Shown piece by piece: positions 10,354-18,691 of a stretch of 64,000 nucleotides of DNA. The position numbers and the translations under genes are program-made. The stretch's first letter is position 1; every line of letters starts with the position of its first letter. The notes under the pieces were generated by a model. The model did no database searches, was not told where the DNA came from, and saw only the letters and a list, made by a program, of their open reading frames with translations. Where the stretch lies: positions 62,001-126,000 of the forward strand of contig JAHHHQ010000051.1 in assembly GCA_019359285.1 (NCBI GenBank). The letters are read 5' to 3'. Origin of the DNA: Nodosilinea sp. WJT8-NPBG4. Its GTDB lineage: Bacteria > Cyanobacteriota > Cyanobacteriia > Phormidesmidales > Phormidesmidaceae.

Positions 10354-12087
10354 ATGGTTAACACCCAACAGACTATCACCATACCGCTGCGACCGAGCCT
10401 CTGGAACCCAAAAACCGCCAGCGCTTTCGGGGTTTTAGCGGCTCTGGGCCTGGCTGCCTACCAGGCGGGACTAGGGCAACCAGGAATAGACCTGGTAAAT
10501 CTGGGTGGGTGGCCCCAGCTGCGGGAGTTTTTGGTCGCCAGCCTGCGACCCGATCTCAGCCCCGAGTTTATTGTGCTTATGGGTCGTGCCGCCCTAGTCA
10601 CCCTGGCCTACGCAGTGCTGGGCACGGCCCTCAGCGTGGGGTTAGGGATGGTAGGCGGGCTGCTTTCCTCAGCGGTGTGGTGGCAGCTGGTTCTCTCTGG
10701 AGCTGGGGGGTTGCGCCGCTGTCTATGGCTAGGAGTGCGGGGGCTGCTGGCCTTTCCTCGCGCTATCCACGAGCTGATCTGGGGGCTAGTGCTGCTGCAA
10801 GTGCTGGGGTTGAACCCGCTGGTGGGGGTGTTGGCGATCGCAATCCCCTTTGGGGCGATCGTCGCCAAAGTCTTCTCGGAAATTTTGGACGAGACGCCCC
10901 CCGAACCGCTCTACGCCCTGCTTAATGCTGGCGCGCCGCCGCTGACTGCCTTTATCTACGGGCTGCTGCCCCAGGCGCTCCCCAACCTGCTTTCCTATAC
11001 CTTTTACCGCTTTGAGTGTTCCCTTAGAGCATCCGCCGTTTTAGGAATTATCGGCGCTGGGGGTCTGGGCTATGAGATTTTTCTCAGCCTGCAATCCCTG
11101 CGCTACGAGCAGCTGTGGACGGGGTTCTATGCGTTGATTGTGCTCAATGGCGCAGTCGACGCCTGGAGCGCCGTAGTGCGTCGCCGCATGGGCTTCACCA
11201 GCCGTCTCGATATCAATCGCAAACCAGGAGATGTCACCTCTCGGCCTGCCCATCAGGCTCCTCGGCAAGACGGATTCCTGAAGCTGTCGTGGGTGGGGGC
11301 CATTCTGGCCGTGCCCTTGAGTTGGTGGTGGCTGCGGCTAGATGTTGGGGTGCTGTGGTCGACGCGCACCCACCGCCTTTTGGGTGAATTGTTGAGCACC
11401 GGTTGGCCACCCCTGCCGACCTGGGCCGAGCTGGTGAAGTTAGCCCAGCTCTCCTGGCTGACGGTAGCGATGTCGATGGTGGCGATCGCCCTAGCCGGGC
11501 TTGGCGGCATGCTCTTCTCACTGCCTGCCGCCCAAAACTTTCTGCTGCCGGGGGGACTGCTGAATCCTGTTGGGCAGCGTGGTGGTTCTCCTTGGGTGGC
11601 CTATACCCTGCTGGGCCTAAGTAGGCTCGTGCTGTTGGTCAGCCGCGCTATCCCCGCCCCGATCTGGGCGCTAGTGCTGCTCTACATGCTGTTTCCTGGC
11701 GTGCTGCCGGGGGCGCTGGCCCTAGCCTTGCACAACTTCGGCATTCTCGGCCGGCTGATGGCCGAGGTGAACGAAAATCTCGACGATCGCCCCGTTCGCG
11801 CCCTCAGCACCCTGGGTGCCAGTCCTAGCGCGATCGTGGCCTACGGCATCTTGCCCCAAAACCTGGGTCGCTTTCTGGCCTACGTTCTCTACCGCTGGGA
11901 AGTCTGCCTGCGCGAAACCGTGATTGTGGGCCTAGTTGGAGCCGGTGGTCTAGGCCATTTGCTCACCGAGCAGATCAGCAGCTTCGACTACAGCGGCGTG
12001 ATGATAACGCTAGGAGTTTTCGTGGTGCTGACCTTTGGGGTAGATGCAGTGAGCCAGCGGCTGCGGGGGGTTTTGAGGGAGGGGTAG
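10354..12087 (+). CDS. phnE: Tandem PhnE-type ABC transporter permease
   Basis: 577 residues, about twice the length of PhnE. It contains two copies of the binding-protein-dependent permease domain (about 55-290 and 350-575). Each has a cytoplasmic EAA-type loop: EPLYALLNAGAPPLTAFIYG followed by GIIGAGGLGYEI, and VRALSTLGASPSAIVAYGIL followed by GLVGAGGLGHLL. The GAGGLG ending is typical of phosphonate/phosphite permeases (PhnE/PtxC). Fusion would place both halves of the channel in one chain. No ATPase or phosphonate-binding protein is next to it, so its partners must be elsewhere or it is a remnant. Confidence 0.8.
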   Translation: MVNTQQTITIPLRPSLWNPKTASAFGVLAALGLAAYQAGLGQPGIDLVNLGGWPQLREFLVASLRPDLSPEFIVLMGRAALVTLAYAVLGTALSVGLGMVGGLLSSAVWWQLVLSGAGGLRRCLWLGVRGLLAFPRAIHELIWGLVLLQVLGLNPLVGVLAIAIPFGAIVAKVFSEILDETPPEPLYALLNAGAPPLTAFIYGLLPQALPNLLSYTFYRFECSLRASAVLGIIGAGGLGYEIFLSLQSLRYEQLWTGFYALIVLNGAVDAWSAVVRRRMGFTSRLDINRKPGDVTSRPAHQAPRQDGFLKLSWVGAILAVPLSWWWLRLDVGVLWSTRTHRLLGELLSTGWPPLPTWAELVKLAQLSWLTVAMSMVAIALAGLGGMLFSLPAAQNFLLPGGLLNPVGQRGGSPWVAYTLLGLSRLVLLVSRAIPAPIWALVLLYMLFPGVLPGALALALHNFGILGRLMAEVNENLDDRPVRALSTLGASPSAIVAYGILPQNLGRFLAYVLYRWEVCLRETVIVGLVGAGGLGHLLTEQISSFDYSGVMITLGVFVVLTFGVDAVSQRLRGVLREG

Positions 12088-12089
12088 AG

Positions 12090-12167
12090 AGTTTTGAATG
12101 CTTAGTTTTGAGTTTTGAGTTGTTGAGTCGGACTACATTCAAAACTCAAAACTTAAAATTCAAAACT
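12090..12167. repeat. AAAACTC-type inverted repeat
   Basis: Two 29-bp arms (12090-12118 and 12139-12167) of the type AGTTTTGAA...TTTTGAGTTTTGA pair with four mismatches, then a pyrimidine-rich tract follows. A relative lies at 40590-40671. It sits between convergent genes and may also act as a terminator. Confidence 0.7.
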
Positions 12168-12459
12168 TTCCCAATTCCTCCCCCTCACTCCGCCAATCAG
12201 GACACCCCCCACCCCCCTGCCACCCCTGGGGATGGATTGCGCACACCAAAGTAGAGCGCTTGGCGCGGCTGGTGCCGTAGGCGATGCCGTGGTAGTTGAT
12301 GCAGCCCTGGCAGGGTTGGGGACGAGTCGGCGGCAGGGATTGAAAGCCAACCTGCGATCGCAAAATTTGCTGCTTGCTCTGCCGCCGATGCCACTGCTCG
12401 TAGGCGCGGCGGCGGCATAAATCGTTGGCCCGATGAAAGAGTTCGTCGGTTACGCTCAC
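12160..12459 (-). CDS. Small four-cysteine protein, probably metal-binding
   Basis: 99 residues. The C-terminal half has C50-x2-C53 (CQGCINYHGIAYG), C73 (LVCAIHPQGW) and C86 (GCPDW), spaced like a zinc ribbon or knuckle. The pattern CxxC...YHG...CAxHPxG...CPDW is one I associate with a small conserved cyanobacterial family of unknown role. The 3' end overlaps the pyrimidine tract of the adjacent repeat, so the last residues (EGEELGKF) may be repeat-derived. Confidence 0.6.
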   Translation of the reverse strand: MSVTDELFHRANDLCRRRAYEQWHRRQSKQQILRSQVGFQSLPPTRPQPCQGCINYHGIAYGTSRAKRSTLVCAIHPQGWQGGGGCPDWRSEGEELGKF

Positions 12460-12938
12460 GACCTATTCTCCCTGTAGAGGGTGGATGGCGCAAATTAGCA
12501 CCAGCGACGACTTAGATTAAGGCCAAGCGGGACAACCGCTAGCCCAGGCGCCGCCAGTGGCGACCCTAGATCTAGCCTACCGAACCGAGCCGGACGATGC
12601 CGAAAATTTAAAGGGCTGCAATGTCACACCGCTGGCGCTGCGATTCGAGCCAGGAACAAGGGAAGGCTTAGAGGGCAGCCAGCGCCGCGTCATGCAATAT
12701 TTGCATGGAAATTTAACAACCCTGCATGTTACAGCCTTGTCACACTTGTAGAGTGTGCTAAGGGGCAAAATTACAGCATTTGTTAATGGTGCCGGTGAAG
12801 GATTAAGGCGAGAATAAGTGAAAGCTGCTAGCCAAATCCTTAAAAGTATCAGTAAACTAGAACACATAATCTAAAGATTCTTGTCTGGCTTACTTGACTT
12901 TTACCTTTGCAGCTCCTCCGTCGTTACTGAGTTTAGTT
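12460..12938. other. Intergenic region, no gene seen
   Basis: About 480 bp, divergently flanked, holding the promoters of the cysteine-rich protein and the DUF4327 gene. A 64-codon open frame at 12557-12751 has no ribosome site and no recognisable sequence. Confidence 0.4.
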
Positions 12939-13160
12939 ATGCTTCAGTCCCTCCACTATTCCATCGATATTATCCGTGACGAAGCTCGACAGCTGATTCA
13001 AAAGGGTGTGGTTAGCCGTCAGCAACCGATTTATACCCTTTGCCGCCACATCCCCGCCCGCGAATGGGCCGTGGTGGAAACCGAGCTAGAGTCTTCAGGA
13101 TTTTTGCTGCGCGATCGCGTCGGCGACCTCATGGGCCGCGAAGATTGGGAAAACGACTAG
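12939..13160 (+). CDS. DUF4327 family protein
   Basis: 73 residues from the ATG at 12939; an upstream in-frame start at 12894 would add a hydrophobic stretch unlike the family. The sequence (MLQSLHYSIDIIRDEARQLI, QPIYTLCRHIPAREW, LLRDRVGDLMGREDWEND) matches the cyanobacterial DUF4327 family. Function unknown. It is likely a small soluble helical protein. Confidence 0.8.
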   Translation: MLQSLHYSIDIIRDEARQLIQKGVVSRQQPIYTLCRHIPAREWAVVETELESSGFLLRDRVGDLMGREDWEND

Positions 13161-13201
13161 CCATAGCTAAGGCTGTCGTCTAACTAGAGCTATTTATTTA
13201 T

Positions 13202-14092
13202 TCATCCAAACAAACTGAGCTGAGCCGAGGAGTTGTCTTCCTCGGCTTTTTGTTGTTCAGCCACATCCCACAGCAAATGGGGCAAAGCAACTCCGGCCTG
13301 CTGAAGCCGGTGGTAGACCTCGCGGGCCACCGCTGGCGACTTGGCCTCTTGGGGGCAGTGGGCAAAGAAATAGACGTCGGTACCGGCCTCCAGCCAGTGG
13401 CGCAGTCGGGGCACCCATTCGTCAAAGTAGGGCTGGTTGGAGGCAAAATCGGGATGGCTGATATAGCGGATAATCGTAAACGGGGCCGTTACCTCGGGCT
13501 GGAGCGGCACCCTGGGTTTCTTACGCTCTGAGCCTAGCTGCGGGTCATCGTCGGTATCGATGTCGTAAACGGGGCGAGTATCCAGCAGCACCCGACCTAC
13601 GCCCAGGCTGCTCAGCATTTGGTTCAGACGAGTAGCGTGGGGTTCGGCAAACCAATCAAGGTGGCGCACTTCTACAGCAATAGGGTGAGTTTGCCGAGGC
13701 CAGCGGGTGAGAAATTCTCTCAGATCGGCCAGTTGCTCAGGGCTGTAGGTGGGCGGCAGCTGAATGAATAGCGGCCCCAGCCGGTCTCCCAGAGGCATTA
13801 GAGTTTGCAGAAAGCGGTGTGCCTCTTCTACAAAGGGCATCAGCTTGCCCTGGTGCGAGAAGGCACGGGGCAGCTTAGGGCAAAACCGAAAGCCGGGGGG
13901 CATAGTGGCGGCCCAGCGATCGATGGTTTTGGCATCGGGCATGGAGTAAAAGGTGGTGTTGCCCTCGACGGCGGTCATGCGATCGCCGTACAGTCGCAAA
14001 AAATCCCCCGCCTTGCTGCCCTTCGGGTAAAAGCTGCCCACCCAATCTTTAAACGCCCAAACTGCGCACCCCGTAAAGTAAGCTCCTGCCAT
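13202..14092 (-). CDS. DUF72 family protein
   Basis: 296 residues with the DUF72 TIM-barrel pattern: TGCAVWAFKDWVGSFYPKG (8-26), VEGNTTFYSMPDAKTIDRW, GFRFCPKLPRAFSHQGKL, LGPLFIQLPPTYSPEQL, AVEVRHLDWF. The conserved acidic and aromatic residues suggest an enzyme, but no activity is established for this family. Convergent with the DUF4327 gene and monocistronic. Confidence 0.88.
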   Translation of the reverse strand: MAGAYFTGCAVWAFKDWVGSFYPKGSKAGDFLRLYGDRMTAVEGNTTFYSMPDAKTIDRWAATMPPGFRFCPKLPRAFSHQGKLMPFVEEAHRFLQTLMPLGDRLGPLFIQLPPTYSPEQLADLREFLTRWPRQTHPIAVEVRHLDWFAEPHATRLNQMLSSLGVGRVLLDTRPVYDIDTDDDPQLGSERKKPRVPLQPEVTAPFTIIRYISHPDFASNQPYFDEWVPRLRHWLEAGTDVYFFAHCPQEAKSPAVAREVYHRLQQAGVALPHLLWDVAEQQKAEEDNSSAQLSLFG

Positions 14093-14290
14093 TGCTGCCG
14101 CCCCAATTGTCTGTTGTCCCTCAATTCTGACCTAGATACCCCATCTCTGGGGAGCGACCGGGCGGGCCAGGGGTGGAGTGCAAGTCCATAGGTTAAGGGT
14201 TGAGACAGATAGAGGGCGGGCTGAGGCCAGGTTAGCTATGCTTTAGACCACATCTCCTGGGAAAGATTATTACCACTAGGCCACCTGTCC

Positions 14291-15181
14291 ATGGACTCTA
14301 ACTCGTTTCTCGCGGCCCTCAAACCAGACTCGATGGTGGTTAAGCCCAACCACCGGGCCAAGCTCAAAAACTTTGATCCCAGCTTCACGGGCGACTTTAA
14401 TAAAAAAACGGCTAAAGAGCTTTTGCAGCAGAGCGTTGAAGAACTGTCAGGCTACCAAAATGTGCTCTACGCCCAAAACACCTACGCGCTGCTGCTGATC
14501 TTTCAGGCGATGGATGCGGCGGGTAAAGATAGCACCATAAAACATGTGATGTCGGGGGTGAACCCTCAGGGTTGCCAGGTGTTTAGCTTTAAGCAGCCCT
14601 CTAGCGAAGAGCTGGATCACGACTACCTGTGGCGATCGTTTAAAGCCCTGCCCGAGCGCGGCAACATCGGCATTTTCAATCGTTCTTACTACGAAGAAGT
14701 GCTGGTGGTGCGGGTGCGCCCTGAGCTGCTAGACCAGCAGCAGCTACCCCAGAGGACTTTGGGCAAAGACATTTGGCAGCAGCGCTTTGAGGAGATCAAC
14801 AACTTCGAAAAGTATCTGGTCAACAACGGCATCGTGGTGATGAAGTTCTTTCTCAACGTCTCTAAGGAAGAACAGAAGAAACGGTTTCTAGAACGCATCG
14901 ATCGTCCCGAAAAAAACTGGAAGTTTTCTATCGCTGATGTGCAAGAACGGGGCCGATGGAAGGACTACATGGCCGCCTATGAAGACGTGTTTACCCACAC
15001 CAGCACCGACTGGGCACCCTGGCACATCATTCCGGCCGACAACAAGTGGTTTACCCGTCTGGCGGTGGCCAGCCTCGTGTGCCAAAAACTAAAGTCCCTC
15101 AACCTGGCCTTTCCTGTGCTGGAGGACAACCACATGGAGCGGCTGCATGAAGCGAGGGTGATGTTGGAGAGTGAGAAGTAG
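14291..15181 (+). CDS. ppk2: Polyphosphate kinase 2 family protein
   Basis: 296 residues. PPK2 enzymes move phosphate between polyphosphate and nucleotides, recycling ADP or AMP or making polyphosphate. Walker A-like loop FQAMDAAGKDSTIKHV (71-86, Asp75 and Lys79), the second conserved segment GNIGIFNRSYYEEVLVVRV (124-142), and the lid region with ERIDRPEKNWKFS. Length and a single domain fit class I or III; AMP versus ADP preference cannot be read from sequence alone. Monocistronic. Confidence 0.9.
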   Translation: MDSNSFLAALKPDSMVVKPNHRAKLKNFDPSFTGDFNKKTAKELLQQSVEELSGYQNVLYAQNTYALLLIFQAMDAAGKDSTIKHVMSGVNPQGCQVFSFKQPSSEELDHDYLWRSFKALPERGNIGIFNRSYYEEVLVVRVRPELLDQQQLPQRTLGKDIWQQRFEEINNFEKYLVNNGIVVMKFFLNVSKEEQKKRFLERIDRPEKNWKFSIADVQERGRWKDYMAAYEDVFTHTSTDWAPWHIIPADNKWFTRLAVASLVCQKLKSLNLAFPVLEDNHMERLHEARVMLESEK

Positions 15182-15265
15182 TGGGGAGTAGGGGTGAGGA
15201 GCGGGAGAGTGGATAGGTTGATAAGGCTATTGAGTAACGCTATCACCCCTACTCCTCACCCCTTA
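15181..15265. repeat. Purine-rich inverted repeat between convergent genes
   Basis: GGGGAGTAGGGGTGAGGAG directly after the PPK2 stop is answered by ACCCCTACTCCTCACCCC at about 15245-15263. Similar GGGGTGAGG/GGTGGATGGG tracts follow stop codons near 24590, 30628, 37931, 38786 and 56570. May act as a bidirectional terminator. Confidence 0.55.
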
Positions 15266-16617
15266 CCCTCCAACCAGGCAGCTACCCGAAATAACTTCGC
15301 CTCCTGATAGGGGGCAGCAATCAGTTGAATGCCGACGGGAAGTTGCCCTGGACGGTGAATGGGTACTGACAATACAGGCAGCCCAATAAAGGAAAGGGGC
15401 TGGGTGTAGAAGCCTAGGTGAGGACGCAGGGGGTAGGTTTCGCCGTCAATCTCTAGCGTGGTTTGGTCAAGGGATGGGGCCACGCAGGGGGTGGTGGGAG
15501 CGATCAAAACATCCACATGCTGAAAAATGTCGCGGACGCGATCGCGGTACCACCGCCGCAGCCTTTGAGCCTGCAAATACCAGGCGGCGGGGAGCATAGC
15601 CCCGGCAAGGAAGCGATCGCGCGTCGCTGGGTCAAACTCCATCGGGCTCTGTCGCAGGCGTTCCAAATGCAGCTGGCTGCCTTCGCAGGCGGTGATGATA
15701 TAGGCAGCAGCCCTGGCCCGATGAGTTTCAGGAAATTCCATTACTTCAGAGATTCCCAAGGAGTGGATCACCTCAGCCAGCACGTCCCGCACGAGAGGTT
15801 CCATCCCGCGCGCAAAGTGACCTCCCAACTGAGCAATCCGCAGGCCATCGATACCCTCGGTAAGGGATGGGGCAACGAGTTCTGGGGGCCGTTGGGTGCA
15901 GACGGGGTCAGCTGGGTCTGGCCCCTGCATGACGTCGTAGAGGGTGGCGAGGTCGGGAAGCGATCGCGCCAGCGGCCCCACATGGTCCAAACTGCTCGAA
16001 AACAAAAATGCGCCGGCTCGCGATAGCCGTCCGTAGGTAGGCTTCAGCCCATACACCCCGCACAGCGAAGCGGGCACCCGAATCGAGCCATTGGTGTCAG
16101 ACCCGAGGGTGAAGGGAACTAAACCTGCTGCCACTGCTGCCGCCGACCCGCCAGAGGAGCCACCCGACATGCGGCTGAGATCGTAGGGGTTGGGGGTAGT
16201 GCCAAAGTGCGCGTTGATGGTGACAAAGCCATAGGCATACTCATCCATATTTAGCGCGCCGACCAAGATCGCTCCGGCCTGCTGCAAACGGGCAACAACG
16301 GTGGCATCTTGCACCGCTGCGGGATTCCCCTGATTTAGTTTGGCCCCAGCGACAGTAGTAATGCCCTCAACGTCGAACAGGTTTTTGACCGCAAAGGGAA
16401 CCCCGGCCAGGGGGCCAGGGTCTTCGCCTGCGGCGATCGCATCGTCAATAGCTTGAGCCTGCGATCGCGCCCTAGCTGCCGTCACCGCCGTAAAACAGTT
16501 GAGCGTTGGATTGCGCAGGGAAATATCTGCCAGGGTTGCCTCCAACACAGTCACAGCAGATAGGCTCCCGGCTTTAATGGCAGCGGCCAGGGCCAGGGCA
16601 TCGGGCGGTTGGGTCAT
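15256..16617 (-). CDS. atzE: AtzE-like amidase (1-carboxybiuret hydrolase type)
   Basis: 453-residue amidase-signature enzyme. The Ser-cisSer-Lys triad is readable: Lys78 (GVPFAVKN), Ser154 (SGGSSGGS) and nucleophile Ser178 (GSDTNGSIR). The Asn in TNGS and the length fit AtzE-like proteins rather than GatA. AtzE removes an amino group from 1-carboxybiuret in s-triazine or urea-type nitrogen catabolism and needs the small subunit AtzG. The preceding gene is that partner, overlapping by ATGA. The true substrate in this organism is unknown; oxalurate-type amides are an alternative. Confidence 0.82.
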   Translation of the reverse strand: MTQPPDALALAAAIKAGSLSAVTVLEATLADISLRNPTLNCFTAVTAARARSQAQAIDDAIAAGEDPGPLAGVPFAVKNLFDVEGITTVAGAKLNQGNPAAVQDATVVARLQQAGAILVGALNMDEYAYGFVTINAHFGTTPNPYDLSRMSGGSSGGSAAAVAAGLVPFTLGSDTNGSIRVPASLCGVYGLKPTYGRLSRAGAFLFSSSLDHVGPLARSLPDLATLYDVMQGPDPADPVCTQRPPELVAPSLTEGIDGLRIAQLGGHFARGMEPLVRDVLAEVIHSLGISEVMEFPETHRARAAAYIITACEGSQLHLERLRQSPMEFDPATRDRFLAGAMLPAAWYLQAQRLRRWYRDRVRDIFQHVDVLIAPTTPCVAPSLDQTTLEIDGETYPLRPHLGFYTQPLSFIGLPVLSVPIHRPGQLPVGIQLIAAPYQEAKLFRVAAWLEGKG

Positions 16618-16814
16618 GGCTCAAAGATGGCGGCGCTTTCTACGGTGTCGGGTAGGGGAAATGTGAGGACGGGCTGGGCGATCGCAAAAATATGCTCCAC
16701 ATTCGCCACCACCCCCGCCTTAATCTCCTCAGGAATATCCAGCCCTAGGGTTGCAGCCATCAGGTCTACATAGGCCGCCATATCGACAGAGTTTGAGGGC
16801 TCAGGTGTCATCAC
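16614..16814 (-). CDS. atzG: AtzG-like small subunit (DUF4089)
   Basis: 66 residues, GatC-like. MAAYVDLMAATLGLDIPEEI followed by VVANVEHIFAIAQPVLTFPL is the DUF4089/AtzG pattern: a helical wrap that stabilises the AtzE amidase. Either the GTG at 16814 or the ATG at 16811 starts it. Both overlap the stop of the dynamin-like gene. Its own stop overlaps the atzE start by four bases, so the two subunits are translationally coupled. Confidence 0.8.
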   Translation of the reverse strand: MMTPEPSNSVDMAAYVDLMAATLGLDIPEEIKAGVVANVEHIFAIAQPVLTFPLPDTVESAAIFEP

Positions 16815-18559
16815 CGCTTCTCTGCCCCTGCTTCACCCAGCACCTTAGAGCTAAACAACGCCGTCGCCTCCTGCTGAATCGCAGCGTATTGGTCAATCAC
16901 CGGTTGCACCGCCTCTTCCTCGCGCTCCACGTAGTCATAGAACTGGGTAAAGATGCGCTCCACTTCTTCGTAGATCAGCCCCAGTTTTTCGTTCAAGCGG
17001 CTGGCCACCTCCTGCTGGAAGCGAGCTTTCTCACTGTCTAGCGCCTGCTCAAACTTGGCCACAATGCGGTTGCGCTGCCAGAGAATGCCAACTGCCAGCA
17101 CCACTACCCCCACCCCGGCAAAGGCAATGCCAATGGCGCTGAGAATGGCCTCGGCCACCGCAAACTCAAGGATGTGCAGAATGGTGCCCGCCACCGCCAT
17201 AATTGCACCGCCAACAATTTCGTTGGCCATGTCGCCGGCCTGGGTAGATAGCACATCGCCTAGCCCCTGGTCGGCCATCAGATTCTTAACCTTCGCCATC
17301 ACGCTCTCGATCACCTCCTGGCGACGCTCCAGCACCTTGAGGGAAATGTGGCTGCTCTCAATGCGCTGGGTTTTAACGCTCTCCAGGTCTTGGTTGAGCC
17401 CGTCAAACAGCTGGCGAATACCGTCAACAAAGTGCTGCGCGCCCTCATTTGAGGCTTCTTCTAGCGACTCGCGCAGGTCGCGGGCGCAGCGCTCCTGAAA
17501 CTCGTCTATCCAGGCCTGCATTGACTCGTTATGGTTAAAGATGCCGACGAAGGAGCGCCGCATCACCATCATCACCGACAGGCTCTCGCGAAAGTCGCGC
17601 TTAATGCGAGCCGAGATAATCTCGTAGCGGGCCGCTAAGCGATCGGCCAGGGTGTTGATCTCGTAGCTCGATCGCCCCCTGCCTGCATCGATCTTGGAGC
17701 GAATGCTCTGGGATGTAGCGCGATCGGTCACCAGCTGCCGGCTCAGCGCATCCACATCGCCATTCAGCAGGTCAATGATCTGCTGGGTAGTCTGGCTCAC
17801 CGATCGCAGCTTAATCTTGTAGCTCTCCCCCGACGACACCATCGCCTGAATGTATTGGCGCACCGGCTCAAAACCGCTGTTGGCCGTGTCACCCTCATTC
17901 TCTAATGCTGCCGAGGTAGGGAAGATGATCGGGGCTTTGATCTGCTTCTGGTAGGCGTATTCCTTCACCCGATCGATGTTGGTTTGCAGATCGGCGGGGC
18001 GCAGCAGGTCGGCCTGCTGAAGAATGAACACCACCTTTTTGCGCCACTCAGCGCTGACAAAATCTAAAAAGTCCCACGCGCTCTTTTGGTAGGGGTTTTT
18101 GGCAAACAGCACAAAAAACGTCAGGTCGCTATTGGGAATGTAGCGCTCGGTAATAATTTGGTGTTCGGCAACCACTGTGTTGGTGCCCGGCGTGTCCACA
18201 ATCGAAATGTCTTGCAGAATGGGGATGGGCCGCCCAATTTTGCGCAAGTTAGGCTCTACCTGTTCGACAAACTCTTGCTCAGCGTAGATAATCTGCTGAA
18301 TCGAGTCGGTGCAAGGCTCAATATCGGTGGCGCACACCTCAGCGTCGAGCAGGGCGTTGACGAAGCTGCTCTTACCCGCTTTGACCTCGCCCACCACCAC
18401 AAACAAAAATGGCTCGTTGATGTTGCGGCGCAGGCTGTGGGTGGTGCGCTGCAAGTTGGGGTTGTTGATGGTGGTGGCCAGGGCCTGCACGCGCTCTAGC
18501 AGGCGATCGAGGTCGTCTCGATAGGCGTGGAGCTTTTTGTCGATGATTTGGCTGACCAC
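16811..18559 (-). CDS. Bacterial dynamin-like GTPase
   Basis: 582 residues. GTPase domain near the N-terminus: G1 GEVKAGKSS (57-65), G2 Thr in EPCTDS (about 84), G3 DTPGTN (122-127), G4-like QQADL (181-185). A long helical neck follows, then two hydrophobic stretches at about 440-490 (GAIMAVAGTILHILEF, AIGIAFAGVGVVVLAVGIL), then a return helix. This matches bacterial dynamin-like proteins such as Nostoc BDLP, which bind and remodel membranes. Family members act in membrane repair, fission or phage tolerance; the role here is unknown. First gene of an overlapping set with atzG and atzE. Confidence 0.87.
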   Translation of the reverse strand: MVSQIIDKKLHAYRDDLDRLLERVQALATTINNPNLQRTTHSLRRNINEPFLFVVVGEVKAGKSSFVNALLDAEVCATDIEPCTDSIQQIIYAEQEFVEQVEPNLRKIGRPIPILQDISIVDTPGTNTVVAEHQIITERYIPNSDLTFFVLFAKNPYQKSAWDFLDFVSAEWRKKVVFILQQADLLRPADLQTNIDRVKEYAYQKQIKAPIIFPTSAALENEGDTANSGFEPVRQYIQAMVSSGESYKIKLRSVSQTTQQIIDLLNGDVDALSRQLVTDRATSQSIRSKIDAGRGRSSYEINTLADRLAARYEIISARIKRDFRESLSVMMVMRRSFVGIFNHNESMQAWIDEFQERCARDLRESLEEASNEGAQHFVDGIRQLFDGLNQDLESVKTQRIESSHISLKVLERRQEVIESVMAKVKNLMADQGLGDVLSTQAGDMANEIVGGAIMAVAGTILHILEFAVAEAILSAIGIAFAGVGVVVLAVGILWQRNRIVAKFEQALDSEKARFQQEVASRLNEKLGLIYEEVERIFTQFYDYVEREEEAVQPVIDQYAAIQQEATALFSSKVLGEAGAEKR

Positions 18560-18691
18560 AGCATATCTCCTTAAACCTCGCTAGGCCGTGTTGGCCTACC
18601 TTGAGTATCGCATGGCCAGAATTTTGGACTGTCTTCCGTTGGGGTGGCATTACGGTAGCATTGAGCACTATGCTTTGTGCTACTAACTCTT

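Noticed and set aside
12197-12493. Alternative leftward frame overlapping the four-cysteine protein
   Set aside because: The overlapping frame at 12160-12459 carries the conserved Cys pattern. This one is Pro/Arg-rich, as expected from a shifted frame.
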